Source: Pseudoneobacillus rhizosphaerae (lineage in GTDB: Bacteria; Bacillota; Bacilli; Bacillales; Cytobacillaceae). Taken from it: a stretch of DNA of 32,957 bases. Where the stretch lies: NCBI RefSeq assembly GCF_917563885.1, contig NZ_CAKJTG010000035.1, positions 1 to 32,957 of the forward strand, written 5' to 3'. Positions 7,906 through 16,845 of the stretch are shown here, piece after piece. Each line of letters starts with the position of its first letter. Position 1 is the stretch's first letter. The translations under genes and the position numbers were made by a program. A model generated the notes under the pieces. That model ran no database searches. It was not told the DNA's origin and saw only the letters and a list, made by a program, of their open reading frames with translations.

Positions 7906-9399
7906 ATGTTTAAAAAGTCATTGGGTAGAAGAGAGATGAAGGCTAGAGGTGGGCAAAGGAGTTTCGAGGTAGAGGGTCAAAGGCTTTCAGATGACCTTCA
8001 GGAAAATATTCAATCGATTATCCAAAGCTTTGTTCATACTAGTGACTTAGGGCAAAGGGAAATTGCGCAAGTTGGGACATTGATTTATTTAGAATCTTTA
8101 GTCGACCAAGATAAAATTGAGAAAAATATTTTAAAAGGACTAAATCTATCCGACCAGTACTTGACTGAATCGCAAACGGTTGACCATTTGGATGATGTGA
8201 TTACCAAAATGCTAAATGGCTTTACCATTTTACTAAAAGAAAATTGTCAAATTGCCTATTTCTTTAATACAGCTGGATATCTGAATCGTACCATCATTGA
8301 GCCTTCAAGCGAGCATATTATCAGGGGTTCACATGAGGGGTTTATTGAGGATTTATCGACGAATATTCAATTAGTCCGCAGACTAGCCAAAAATAAAAAG
8401 CTTGTGGTCAAGTATATGGAATTCGGTGAAAGATCGCATTCCAAGGTGGCAATTATATATATCGATGATTTGATTAATAAAGATATTCTTCAAGAATTGG
8501 AATATCGACTATCCTACTCCAAAGCAGGTTATATTCAATCCCCCGGATATCTGCTTGAGTTTATTGAGGACGAGTCCTTTTCACCTTTTCCGCAAATGTT
8601 GAGTACGGAAAGACCAGACCGGGTTGTCGCCAATTTAATGGAGGGGAGGTTTGCAATAATCGGAGACAGAAGTCCGATTGCTTTAGTGGCGCCAATTAAC
8701 TTTTTTGCGTTTTTTCAATCTCCGGATGATTATAATACTCGCTTTTTCATCGGCTCCTTCCTGACTTTGATTCGCTTGATGAGTCTCTATATCGGGATAG
8801 CGCTACCATCTTTGTATATTGCCGTCGTAGCCTTCCATTATGAAGTGGTACCTTATGAATTTATGCTGACATTAAAAGGCACATTGGAATATGTACCATT
8901 TCCTCCAATCGTCGAAGCGATTTCGATGGCTATTATTTTGGAACTGATATCTGAGGCTGCGACCCGGCTTCCAGGTCCGATCGCCCAAACGATAGGAGTC
9001 GTTGGAGGGTTAGTCATTGGCTCAGCCGTCGTCGAAGCGAACTTAGTTTCCAATGCTATGATCGTCGTCATTGCTCTCACAGCGATTGCCTCCTATACGA
9101 TACCAGTTACTGAAATGAGTACAACGATTCGGTTATTAGGCTTCCCGGCTAGTCTCGCTGGTTCCTTATTCGGTTTTATCGGCATTGCCTTTTACATGAT
9201 GTTTATCCTCATTCACCTATGTAAATTAGAGTCATTCGGGCAACCGTATTTTTCGCCGATTGCGCCATTAAAATTAGAAGAAAACAAGGATACGTTTTTT
9301 CGTTTTCCGATATGGGCAACGAAATACCGACCATCAACCACTGAAGTAAAGGATATCAGAAGGATGGGTAATCCACGTGGATGGAAAAAACACGAATAA
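7906..9399 (+). CDS. Spore germination receptor subunit A (GerAA/GerKA family)
   Basis: This 497-residue protein is the first gene of a gerA-type operon. A soluble N-terminal region (about 1-245) contains the family pattern of short helices with YLES, RTIIEPSSEHIIRGSHEGF and PDRVVANLMEGR. It is followed by SPIALVAPINFFAFFQSPDDY and about five to six membrane segments ending in FGFIGIAFYMMFILIHLCKL, with a short cytoplasmic tail. In the inner spore membrane the A, B and C subunits form a nutrient-gated receptor. A subunits are thought to make the oligomeric ion channel. Start ATG 7906 has AAGGGATGGG upstream. The gene is followed 47 bp later by the C subunit. The ligand cannot be deduced. Confidence 0.93.
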   Translation: MFKKSLGRREMKARGGQRSFEVEGQRLSDDLQENIQSIIQSFVHTSDLGQREIAQVGTLIYLESLVDQDKIEKNILKGLNLSDQYLTESQTVDHLDDVITKMLNGFTILLKENCQIAYFFNTAGYLNRTIIEPSSEHIIRGSHEGFIEDLSTNIQLVRRLAKNKKLVVKYMEFGERSHSKVAIIYIDDLINKDILQELEYRLSYSKAGYIQSPGYLLEFIEDESFSPFPQMLSTERPDRVVANLMEGRFAIIGDRSPIALVAPINFFAFFQSPDDYNTRFFIGSFLTLIRLMSLYIGIALPSLYIAVVAFHYEVVPYEFMLTLKGTLEYVPFPPIVEAISMAIILELISEAATRLPGPIAQTIGVVGGLVIGSAVVEANLVSNAMIVVIALTAIASYTIPVTEMSTTIRLLGFPASLAGSLFGFIGIAFYMMFILIHLCKLESFGQPYFSPIAPLKLEENKDTFFRFPIWATKYRPSTTEVKDIRRMGNPRGWKKHE

Positions 9400-9446
9400 A
9401 AAAACCAGCTACTGTCGTTTATTTTTATAAATAGGGGCATCAGTTC

Positions 9447-10571
9447 ATGAAAAAAACAGTCATATTTCTAATATTGTGTATGTTGATTTTAACAGGATGT
9501 TGGGATCAGGATTTGCTGAAGGATACTCGTTTAGCTGTTGGAGTTGGATATGACCAATTAGAAAATGGGGAGCTATTACAAACAACCGATATTCGTGTTC
9601 CAAAAATTGATTCTGGAGGAACTGGTAGGCCAGCAATGACTGCAGTGATTATGAAATCCACTGGTGCAACACCGCGGCAATCAAGAATGTCTTTAGAAAA
9701 AGAAGTGGCAGGGAATTATGCACCTAATAAGGTATTGGTGTATGTCATAGGTGAAGAGCTTGCTAAAAAGGATATTTATCCGATTTTTGACGTCCTATAT
9801 CGGTATCCAAGGAATTCATTAGGAGCCAAAATAGTGCTAGCAAAGGGGCGTGCTGAAGAACTTATTTCATTAAAAATAGTCGAGGAAAAACTGATTAGCG
9901 ACGCTTTATTAAAGATTATTGAAAGTGGCGAGGATGATACGTTTATTCCAAGAGTCTCTGTTCAATCCGTTTGTCCGGTTCTGTTTAATGCTGGACAAGA
10001 TTTCGCATTACCCAAAGTTGAAAAGTCAGATAACGACCAAATAACTATTACTGGAATGGCCTTGTTTAGCGGGAACAAATATACAGGGGTTGATGTGACA
10101 ACCGAGGATTCCGGTATGTTATTAATTTTAAACAATGAAGAAAGCAAACTCACCCGCTTCAATTTAAAAGTCAACCCCGAGGAAAAGAGAAAAACGAATC
10201 AATACGTCAATGTCCATATTTTTCCTAATAAGCATGATATAAAAATCAGCGTGTCTAAATCTAATCAAGTGAGTGCAGTCGTAAGAATACGCCTCAAAGT
10301 TCATGTTAACGAGTATGCATTAAATAATTTATCGAGTAAAAAGGCAGTCGAATCTTTATCAAAAAAAATTAACGAACAATTCACTATAAAAGCCCAAGAA
10401 GTTATTAGTGAAATCCAAAAAGCCAACTGCGACTATCTTGGTATTGGAAGACGTGTCCAAGCGTACTACCCAAAAACATGGGCTGCCATGGACTGGAATC
10501 AAGTTTACCCAACCATTCAAATCAACCCAAAAGTAGAAACCCAAATCATCGAAACCGGCATCATCAAATAA
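9447..10571 (+). CDS. Spore germination receptor lipoprotein subunit C (GerAC/GerC family)
   Basis: This 374-residue lipoprotein has a signal peptide (MKKTVIFLILCMLIL) ending in the lipobox LTGC, with lipidated Cys18. The family hallmark CWD follows directly. The remainder is the three-domain GerAC body with a C-terminal domain that includes VQAYYPKTWAAMDWNQVYP. The protein sits on the outer face of the inner spore membrane and is needed for receptor function. The ribosome site is AGGGGC, 8 bases before ATG 9447. Gene order A-C-B differs from the A-B-C order of the B. subtilis gerA operon but is common in Bacillus. Confidence 0.93.
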   Translation: MKKTVIFLILCMLILTGCWDQDLLKDTRLAVGVGYDQLENGELLQTTDIRVPKIDSGGTGRPAMTAVIMKSTGATPRQSRMSLEKEVAGNYAPNKVLVYVIGEELAKKDIYPIFDVLYRYPRNSLGAKIVLAKGRAEELISLKIVEEKLISDALLKIIESGEDDTFIPRVSVQSVCPVLFNAGQDFALPKVEKSDNDQITITGMALFSGNKYTGVDVTTEDSGMLLILNNEESKLTRFNLKVNPEEKRKTNQYVNVHIFPNKHDIKISVSKSNQVSAVVRIRLKVHVNEYALNNLSSKKAVESLSKKINEQFTIKAQEVISEIQKANCDYLGIGRRVQAYYPKTWAAMDWNQVYPTIQINPKVETQIIETGIIK

Positions 10572-10654
10572 ACGCTTAAATCGATGTGCATGCATAAGAA
10601 ACACTATTGCGAATGATATCCGAAAAATAGGAAAATCCACGAGGATGAATAAAC

Positions 10655-11746
10655 ATGAATGAAAAATCAATCTCCCTTAACCAAATGTTATTTGTTATCA
10701 TTCAAGCGCAAGTTGGGATTGGTTTACTCGGTCTCCCCTATAAAGCTCAAAAATATGCGAAGGGCAATTCTTGGATCTCCGTTATCGTCGCCTGGATCTT
10801 CATCCAAATATTCATCATCATCATTTGGATGTTAATGAAGCGGCATAAAGGAAAAACCATTTTAGATATTTCGCAATTATTTTTAGGAAAATATCTAGGG
10901 AAGCTGATTAATTTCTCCTATTCGCTGTATGGAGTATTGGTCATGAGTAACGTAGTTATTTTATACGCCGATCTCATTCAACGTTGGATTTTAGAAAGGA
11001 CACCAAGATCGGTCACGACTTTTCTGTTGGTGTCAACTGGAATTTATTTAGGAAAGCAAAATCTAAGAGTGATAGCCCGATTTCTTACAATTGTCAATGT
11101 GGTATTACTTCTACTGTTCGTGCTATCATTTTTTGCTTTTTCAAATAACTTGAGTTTCACCAACCTTCTGCCATTGAGCCAATCAAACATGAAAGAAATT
11201 ATATTAGGATCCTATCAAGTTACCTTAGCAATGCTAGGGTTTGAGATCATGTTATTCATTTTTCCGTTTGTTCAAGGAAATGAAAAACAAATGTTTAAAA
11301 AAATGACCGTAGCTATTACTCTTGTGATGATTACATACTTATACTTTGCAATTCTCACGCTCGCTACCTTTAGTCCAGAAGAAATTGCGATTATCCCAGA
11401 GCCCGTTTTGTACATGCTTAAGGGACTGAGCTTTCATGTGGTGGAACGAATCGATATGATTTTTTTGTCCTACTGGATTATTCCAATCGCGACATCGTTT
11501 GTGATTTATTTATATATTTCCAGTTCAGCTGCGGCCCAGCTTTTTCATAAAGGGAAAAGAAAGTATCCGGTATGGTATATATCCGCTCTTGTTTACGGAA
11601 TATCATTTGTTTTCACAGACGAGATAAAAATTCAGATGTTTAGTGATTTTGTTTCAAATATTAGTTTTATTTTTATCTTTGCAATTCCACTTGTTCTTTT
11701 GATTCTGTCAATTATTTTTAAAAATAGGGGCATCAGCCACAATTGA
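10655..11746 (+). CDS. Spore germination receptor permease subunit B (GerAB family)
   Basis: This 363-residue protein has ten predicted membrane segments. It belongs to the endospore germination permease branch of the APC transporter superfamily and is thought to bind the germinant. The N-terminus LNQMLFVIIQAQVGIGLLGLPY carries the helix-1 break typical of APC proteins (read in two parts around the AQVGIG turn). It is the last gene of the operon, 83 bp after the C subunit, with GAGG about 10 bases before ATG 10655. A REP-like hairpin starts two bases after the stop codon and probably acts as terminator. Together the three genes encode one complete receptor. Confidence 0.92.
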   Translation: MNEKSISLNQMLFVIIQAQVGIGLLGLPYKAQKYAKGNSWISVIVAWIFIQIFIIIIWMLMKRHKGKTILDISQLFLGKYLGKLINFSYSLYGVLVMSNVVILYADLIQRWILERTPRSVTTFLLVSTGIYLGKQNLRVIARFLTIVNVVLLLLFVLSFFAFSNNLSFTNLLPLSQSNMKEIILGSYQVTLAMLGFEIMLFIFPFVQGNEKQMFKKMTVAITLVMITYLYFAILTLATFSPEEIAIIPEPVLYMLKGLSFHVVERIDMIFLSYWIIPIATSFVIYLYISSSAAAQLFHKGKRKYPVWYISALVYGISFVFTDEIKIQMFSDFVSNISFIFIFAIPLVLLILSIIFKNRGISHN

Positions 11747-11747
11747 A

Positions 11748-11798
11748 TTAACGCTTTAAAGCACTTGGGGACAGTCCCCCACCTCTTTAAAGCGTTAA
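11748..11798. repeat. REP-like hairpin repeat, copy 2
   Basis: TTAACGCTTTAAAG and CTTTAAAGCGTTAA are perfect outer arms around a GGGGACAGTCCCC centre. The hairpin lies exactly between the convergent gerB-type and YcxB-like genes, so it can serve both as terminator. T-runs are short. Confidence 0.8.
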
Positions 11799-11812
11799 AG
11801 TTTTATAGAGAT

Positions 11813-12325
11813 TTAGCCAGCCATCTTTGCGTTAAGGTAATTGCGTATTTCTTCGATATTTTCGAACTCTCTTTTTGGTAAGATGTAGCCGCTTAGGGCG
11901 CTGTTGTAAAGGTAGAAGTACTGATCGTTTTCTTTGAGTTCGTTTATGCCAGACCACGCTACCTTCGTTTCGCCTTTAGTCGTTTTATCAACAATTCCTT
12001 CGTCGTTCAACACCATTTGATGTTGGCCTAATATATTTTCGTTTCTACCCTCTTTAATCAATTTTTTCGTATGGCGAATAGCTCGGCCAAAAAGATACTT
12101 GGGGTAAAACAGAACCCATAAAATACTCAAAATGAAAAACGGGGTAAAGGACACTAGAAAAGGTATGTCCATCATCATAGAGAAAACAACTGAAAAAAGC
12201 AGATAAAAAACGGGTGTGAATATTCTCTGATTTCTAACGGATTTCATTATCGTTGGTGAACTTTTCATATGGAATAAATTGAAATTTATATAATCTTCCT
12301 CGGTTAAATTGTATTTTAGATCCAT
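11813..12325 (-). CDS. YcxB-like membrane protein
   Basis: This 170-residue protein has two membrane segments (about 37-52 and 54-74), after the N-terminal MDLKYNLTEEDYINFNLFH pattern typical of the YcxB-like family. The C-terminal domain (about 100-165) has the family signature: LNDEGIV, then KVAWSGINELKENDQYFYLY and YILPKREF (split here). Function is unknown in all members I can recall; the C-terminal part resembles a small PH-like fold facing the cytoplasm. Start ATG 12325 has AAGGAGAT upstream. It is a single-gene unit, convergent with the germination operon. Confidence 0.82.
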   Translation of the reverse strand: MDLKYNLTEEDYINFNLFHMKSSPTIMKSVRNQRIFTPVFYLLFSVVFSMMMDIPFLVSFTPFFILSILWVLFYPKYLFGRAIRHTKKLIKEGRNENILGQHQMVLNDEGIVDKTTKGETKVAWSGINELKENDQYFYLYNSALSGYILPKREFENIEEIRNYLNAKMAG

Positions 12326-12412
12326 GAATAATCTCCTTGTATAGTTTTTCTTATCATTTTATCATAAACGTTTGAGTTTTCTAGCTAATCAAGTACATAA
12401 CTATAAAAAACA

Positions 12413-12463
12413 TCAGGCACGGTCTGTGGACAAGTTAGAGGGTTGTCCACAGACCGTGCCTGA
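12413..12463. repeat. Perfect 21-bp hairpin repeat (GGCACGGTCTGTGGACAA type)
   Basis: Positions 12413-12433 and 12443-12463 are exact inverted copies around a 9-base loop (GTTAGAGGG). The arms carry GGCACGGTCTGTGGAC. The sequence is unrelated to the GGGGACAGTCCCC repeats, although it is similar in size and setting. No T-run follows, so it does not look like an ordinary terminator. It lies in the 215-bp gap between two minus-strand genes. Confidence 0.85.
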
Positions 12464-12540
12464 CGTCTTACTTAACTCTACATATCTACAATGAATATAA
12501 AAAGGAGTTTCACACATTAGTAGTAATTAGATGAGGTTCA

Positions 12541-13023
12541 TTAAAGCTGGAGATGACTTTTTAGTCTTGCTAGTTCTCTTTCATTTGAAGCTGTTTTCTT
12601 CCAAATATAATCTTGGTCGATTTGTACTTCAGTTAGTTTTTTCAGCACTTCAGTAAATTGTTTTTCACTTTCACTTCTCAAAGTAGACTGGTCTTCTTTT
12701 ACTACTTGGAGTTCTACCTTTATTTCTAAAACATCTACCTTTACAACATCAAAGTCTTCCTGCATTGCTTGCTGTTGCTGATTCAAATTGCTTACCTGTT
12801 GATTCAAATTACCAACTTGCTGATTTAAACTTCCAACCTGCTCATTCAAACTTCCGACCTGTTCATTTAAACTTCCAACCTGCTCATTCAAACTTCCGAC
12901 CTGTTCATTTAAACTTCCGACCTGATGATTTAAACTTCCGACCTGTTGATTCGAATTACCAACCATAGTAATTAATGTAGCCAACATATCTTCTATTCGG
13001 TCTAATCGCTTTTCATCCATCAT
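12541..13023 (-). CDS. Heptad-repeat coiled-coil protein
   Basis: This 160-residue cytoplasmic protein is of unknown function. The start is taken as ATG 13023 (MMDEKRLDR), eight codons inside the longest frame, because GGGAGGTG lies right before it. Residues 10-24 form RIEDMLATLITMVGN. Then come about nine seven-residue repeats of the form QVGSLNE, ending in QQVSNLNQQQQ. A second helical region follows (VLEIKVELQVVKEDQ) and a C-terminal LARLKSHLQL. At the DNA level the repeats are near-identical 21-bp units, so copy number should vary between strains. The plan resembles small Bacillus proteins with a RLD.IE..L LI motif, but I do not recognise a named family. Confidence 0.75.
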   Translation of the reverse strand: MMDEKRLDRIEDMLATLITMVGNSNQQVGSLNHQVGSLNEQVGSLNEQVGSLNEQVGSLNEQVGSLNQQVGNLNQQVSNLNQQQQAMQEDFDVVKVDVLEIKVELQVVKEDQSTLRSESEKQFTEVLKKLTEVQIDQDYIWKKTASNERELARLKSHLQL

Positions 13024-13188
13024 ATTCACCTCCCTCAATAAATTCATTATACACCAAAAAAAACAGGAGCAAGCACCCCAACATACATTTCCAATTCCTC
13101 AATATATATATAAATATCTAAATATTTCCCAACCAAAACAACTAAGAAACTTACATCGTTTAGAAAAGGGAGGGGTGTTATATAGCAC

Positions 13189-15039
13189 ATGACTATGTCT
13201 GATCGAAAATCATTCAGTTACATATATGGTCTCGATGGACTAAGGGCTTTAGCGGTTCTGGCAGTCATCGCGTACCACTTAAATATTCCATACAGTGCTG
13301 GTGGCTTTTTAGGAGTGACCGTATTTTTTGTCCTATCTGGTTATTTAATTACAAGTCTTTTAGTTTCGGAATGGGAACAAACCCAGAGGATTGATTTGAA
13401 ACAGTTTTGGATTCGTCGAGCGAAACGTTTATTACCTGCAATGTTTTTATTATTAATCACTTTAAATATTTGTACTCCCCTACTTCGACCTGAGTTGATC
13501 CCAACCCTACGTCAAGACTCAATCGCGGCAACTTTTTATTACAGTAATTGGCACTATATTTTCCAAGAACTATCCTACTTTGAAGCGTTTGAAAAACCCT
13601 CTCTTCTCACCCATTTCTGGTCTTTAGCCATTGAGGAGCAGTTTTATATTTTCTGGGCAGTGATCATACTTTTCTTTTTAAAAATAGTCAAAAGTCGTAA
13701 AGCGATTTTCTTCTTTATTCTTACTGGAAGCATCGTTTCAGCTTTATGGATGACGTACCTGCATGACCCAAATCTCGATCCAAGTCGAGTGTATTACGGA
13801 ACCGATACACGAATATTTTCCTTATTAATCGGCGCCAGCTTGGCCATAATCGCACCGAAACAATCTGTAACTAAACTAAAAAAATGGCCTTTCGAAATAA
13901 TGGCAACAACTGGCCTAGCCGTTTTTTTATTCATGGTTTTCTATACCAATCAATACGATAGCTTCGTTTATGAAGGGGGAATGGCCTTTTTATCGCTCGC
14001 AACAGCAGGTTTAGTCCTCTCCCTTGCTACTTCACCAACATTAATCATTAACAAAATCTTAGAATGGAAGTTGTTAAAATGGATTGGCATTCGTTCCTAT
14101 GGAATTTATTTATGGCATTACCCTGTAAATGTGATCATGAATTCCAATGTTAACACTGGAGGAATGAACGTAATTAAGGTCATATTGGAGCTCACATTTA
14201 CCTTTTTAATCGCCGCTATCTCCTACACTTACGTGGAAAAACCAATTAGACAAGGAGCATTTCAATTTAATATGAAAAATTCACTTGCCATCCTAATGAC
14301 TGTTTTTCTGCTTTTATTTTTTACAAATAATAGCTTTATAAAAGTAAATAAAAGTAACGAGGCTGAGGCACATGAGGTAGAAACTAAAACTAAACCTAAA
14401 CTAGAACATTATGGACTAAAAGAATTCCCACACCCGCCAGTTCAGAATAATTATCAAAAAAGGGCTAACACCCCACCTCCTGATCAAACAAATAATCAAC
14501 AACCCGAACAACCTAACGTACCAAGCAACACAGGTAATCAACCACCCCCTACCACAAAGGTCGTAACGAAAAAAATTACAGCTATCGGCGATTCGGTGCT
14601 CATCAATCCCGCTCCATATTTAAAAAAGAAATTTCCGAATATCACCATCGATGCCAAAGTGAGTCGGCAAATGCGGCACGCACAGGACATTGTTACTACA
14701 CTGAAACAGAAAAATCAATTAGGGGATATTGTCGTGATTCAGCTTGGCACAAACAGCCCGTTTCCTGATAAAACATTAACTAGTTTAATCGAAGCAATTG
14801 GGAAAAATCGAAAAATCCTCCTCGTTAATGTGAGGGTCCCGCGACCTTGGGAGAGTGTCGTGAATAAAAGCTTAGCGGTAAATTCGAAAAAGTACCCAAA
14901 TACAACTGTTATCGATTGGTACTCTACTAGCGCTAAGCATAATGAATACTTCGTCAAAGATGGGGTCCATTTGAAACCGGTTGGTGCAAAAGCTTATGCT
15001 GAGATGATTGAGAAGGCGATTCAGAAGGTGGCGGGGTAG
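13189..15039 (+). CDS. OatA-like O-acetyltransferase (acyltransferase-3 plus SGNH domain)
   Basis: This 616-residue protein probably adds O-acetyl groups to peptidoglycan or another wall polymer. Residues about 8-380 are an acyltransferase-3 membrane domain with some eleven segments, opening with GLDGLRALAVLAVIAYH and including SLAIEEQFYIFW. A proline- and glutamine-rich linker (about 400-455) leads to an extracellular SGNH domain. Its motifs are GDS (S469), GTN at about 523-525 and DGVH (D591, H594), which form the catalytic triad. This matches OatA of Staphylococcus and its Bacillus paralogues. The start is ATG 13189; GGGAGGGG is further away than usual (about 15 bases). It is monocistronic. 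Confidence 0.87.
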   Translation: MTMSDRKSFSYIYGLDGLRALAVLAVIAYHLNIPYSAGGFLGVTVFFVLSGYLITSLLVSEWEQTQRIDLKQFWIRRAKRLLPAMFLLLITLNICTPLLRPELIPTLRQDSIAATFYYSNWHYIFQELSYFEAFEKPSLLTHFWSLAIEEQFYIFWAVIILFFLKIVKSRKAIFFFILTGSIVSALWMTYLHDPNLDPSRVYYGTDTRIFSLLIGASLAIIAPKQSVTKLKKWPFEIMATTGLAVFLFMVFYTNQYDSFVYEGGMAFLSLATAGLVLSLATSPTLIINKILEWKLLKWIGIRSYGIYLWHYPVNVIMNSNVNTGGMNVIKVILELTFTFLIAAISYTYVEKPIRQGAFQFNMKNSLAILMTVFLLLFFTNNSFIKVNKSNEAEAHEVETKTKPKLEHYGLKEFPHPPVQNNYQKRANTPPPDQTNNQQPEQPNVPSNTGNQPPPTTKVVTKKITAIGDSVLINPAPYLKKKFPNITIDAKVSRQMRHAQDIVTTLKQKNQLGDIVVIQLGTNSPFPDKTLTSLIEAIGKNRKILLVNVRVPRPWESVVNKSLAVNSKKYPNTTVIDWYSTSAKHNEYFVKDGVHLKPVGAKAYAEMIEKAIQKVAG

Positions 15040-15056
15040 CATACAATAAACTTTTT

Positions 15057-15087
15057 AGACCGACATTACCCAAAGTCGGTCTTTTTT
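15057..15087 (+). terminator. Rho-independent terminator of the OatA-like gene
   Basis: AGACCGAC pairs with GTCGGTCT around a 10-base loop, followed by TTTTT. It lies 18 bp after the stop codon. Confidence 0.9.
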
Positions 15088-15187
15088 CATGAAACATTAT
15101 TCTGTTAAACAATTTATTTACCTTATTAATATGATAATATAAAATTACATAATATTCCAAAAAACTCAAAGGAGGTAACTTACTTAA

Positions 15188-15922
15188 ATGAAAAAAATAA
15201 CATCGCTCATTCTCACGGCTATTTTACTCATATCCCTTTTTCCTTCATCGTCATCCGCTCACAATGGAGCTAGAGACGAATTAGGAGGACATTTCCGAAA
15301 TGCGGATTGTATGTATTTACTACATAATCCTACTGACCTAGCCAAAACGGCCAAAACGAAGGCGGACCTTGTTACACTCATTACGAAAAATAACACCAAC
15401 AAAAAATGTTTGGCCACTCTAACTGTTGATAAAATTGATTTAGAAAGTTACACCTTACCTACAGGGAAGGTAAAGGTAAACCCACCTTCTACAAAAGCAA
15501 CATCAGTACCTACGTTAACTCTTAATAAAAAATACACGGCTACTTTTGAAAAATGCACAGACGGAGACACAGCCAATTTTAAAATAAACGGCAAAATCTA
15601 CAAGACTAGGTTTTTATTCATCGATACCCCTGAAAGTACCACTCAAGTGGAGCCGTTTGGTAAAGAAGCTAGTAACTACACCTGTGCAGCTTTAAAAAAG
15701 GCAAAGAAGATCGTATTAGAAACAGACGGTAAAGATGTCTATGACAAATACAATCGTTTACTTGCTTGGGTATGGTTAGATGGACAGCTACATCAAGAGA
15801 ATATTACTAAAGCCGGACTTGTGGAAGGCTATTACGACTATGGCACTTACAAGTATGAACAAAAAATACGAAATGCGATGAGTTTTGCGCAGAAAAATAA
15901 AAAAGGGATTTATAAAAAATAG
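15188..15922 (+). CDS. Secreted thermonuclease (SNase family) with an extra N-terminal domain
   Basis: This 244-residue protein has a signal peptide (1-24, cleaved near SSSSA). Residues 25-75 form a cysteine-containing segment, HNGARDELGGHFRNADC and YLLHNPTDL. I know this segment from Bacillus secreted proteins, but I cannot name it. Residues about 113-244 are a staphylococcal-nuclease fold. Its catalytic residues are in place: R141 (KTRFLFIDTPE), E149 and R190 (DKYNRLLAWVW), with metal-binding D125/D127 and D146. It should cleave DNA and RNA outside the cell in a calcium-dependent way, like YncB. Start ATG 15188 follows AAAGGAGGT. It ends at a hairpin shared with the convergent TetR gene. 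Confidence 0.88.
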   Translation: MKKITSLILTAILLISLFPSSSSAHNGARDELGGHFRNADCMYLLHNPTDLAKTAKTKADLVTLITKNNTNKKCLATLTVDKIDLESYTLPTGKVKVNPPSTKATSVPTLTLNKKYTATFEKCTDGDTANFKINGKIYKTRFLFIDTPESTTQVEPFGKEASNYTCAALKKAKKIVLETDGKDVYDKYNRLLAWVWLDGQLHQENITKAGLVEGYYDYGTYKYEQKIRNAMSFAQKNKKGIYKK

Positions 15923-15927
15923 AAAAG

Positions 15928-15960
15928 AAAAGGAACTTTCTGCATAGGAGAGTTCCTTTC
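15928..15960. terminator. Bidirectional terminator between nuclease and TetR gene
   Basis: AAAGGAACT (15929-15937) pairs with AGTTCCTTT (15951-15959). A-rich sequence flanks the left side and CTATTTTC the right. Confidence 0.75.
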
Positions 15961-16025
15961 TATTTTCACCAACATAGCTATTAATCATTTGTTTGAATAA
16001 TAGGTGTGTTCGTCTCGAATCTCTA

Positions 16026-16673
16026 TTATCCTTCCTTATTTTGTAGACGGACCAAAATTTCAGGAGGAAAAACAATTCTACAAATCACTTTTGCGATTTC
16101 AGCATAATTAATTTCATTATCACTATATTCGGTTTTCTGTGGTCCATTTTCGACAATCATTAGCACGGTCCAGGCAACGGTGTCTAAATCTAAGTCCTTC
16201 CACGTAAGACCCATTTCCTCTATTTGTCTCAAGCTTGAAAGAAATTTAGAATGTAATTTTCGCCTTGCCTCTATTAGTATCTCAGATAGTTCTGGATCTT
16301 TCGGCAATAGCTCTGGTAGCACCCGATGAATCCCAATCTCATCTAGACGCTTATAATGTTTTTCTAGTAAAGCTGCTAAAAGAATCTCAGGATCACCATG
16401 GACCCAACTAGGTTCCGGTGGGATAAGCATCTCTAACTGTTCTTCGAATAGAGACCTTAAAAGCTGACGTTTATCGGAAAAGTATCGATAAAAGGTTCCA
16501 ATCGCCACCCCTGCATTTGCGGCTATATCTTTAGCAGTTGTTTGGGAATATCCGTTCTTAATAAACAGACACCTTCCACTTTCTATCAAAGCATGCCTTT
16601 TTTGTTGAGCACGTACCTGCTGCGGAACGAAAGGAAATTCTCCTGCTAATTGATTTTTTTCTTTATCTGGCAC
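16026..16673 (-). CDS. TetR/AcrR-family transcriptional regulator
   Basis: This is a 215-residue repressor. The longest frame starts at TTG 16691, but a promoter -10 lies at 16692-16697, so that codon would sit at or before the transcript start. GTG 16673 has GAGGTGAT ideally placed and is chosen instead. The N-terminal helix-turn-helix is clear: RHALIESGRCLFIKNGYSQT, then TAKDIAANAGVAIGTFYRYFSDK. The C-terminal ligand-binding domain is all-helical and divergent. Only the small DUF2187 gene diverges from it. The ligand and regulon are unknown. An operator that suggests autoregulation overlaps its promoter. Confidence 0.87.
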   Translation of the reverse strand: MPDKEKNQLAGEFPFVPQQVRAQQKRHALIESGRCLFIKNGYSQTTAKDIAANAGVAIGTFYRYFSDKRQLLRSLFEEQLEMLIPPEPSWVHGDPEILLAALLEKHYKRLDEIGIHRVLPELLPKDPELSEILIEARRKLHSKFLSSLRQIEEMGLTWKDLDLDTVAWTVLMIVENGPQKTEYSDNEINYAEIAKVICRIVFPPEILVRLQNKEG

Positions 16674-16691
16674 CGTTATCACCTCAACCAA

Positions 16692-16727
16692 ATCATATCA
16701 CAAAAACAAAACATGAACAAAAGTTCA
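16692..16727 (-). promoter_or_regulatory. tetR promoter with overlapping operator
   Basis: On the minus strand TTGTTC (16715-16720), 17 bp and TATGAT (16692-16697) form a sigma-A-like promoter. The palindrome TGAAC-AAAA-GTTCA (16714-16727) covers the -35. This is where a TetR protein would bind to repress itself. Confidence 0.6.
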
Positions 16728-16845
16728 CTTTTTTTATTGACGAATTAAATAAAAATATGAAATAATTGAATTAGAGCTCAGGTTCTTGATAGATAAAAGA
16801 ACTCTTTTATTTACGAATCACATATCTTATCTCAAAGGGAGATCG

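Noticed and set aside
12765-12968. Plus-strand 67-codon frame with NFRPVHL-type heptads
   Set aside because: It is the mirror of the minus-strand coiled-coil gene: 21-bp units keep the opposite strand open. No ribosome site is present.
13189-15039. OatA-like gene as part of an operon with the nuclease
   Set aside because: A strong terminator at 15057-15087 and a separate ribosome site separate them.
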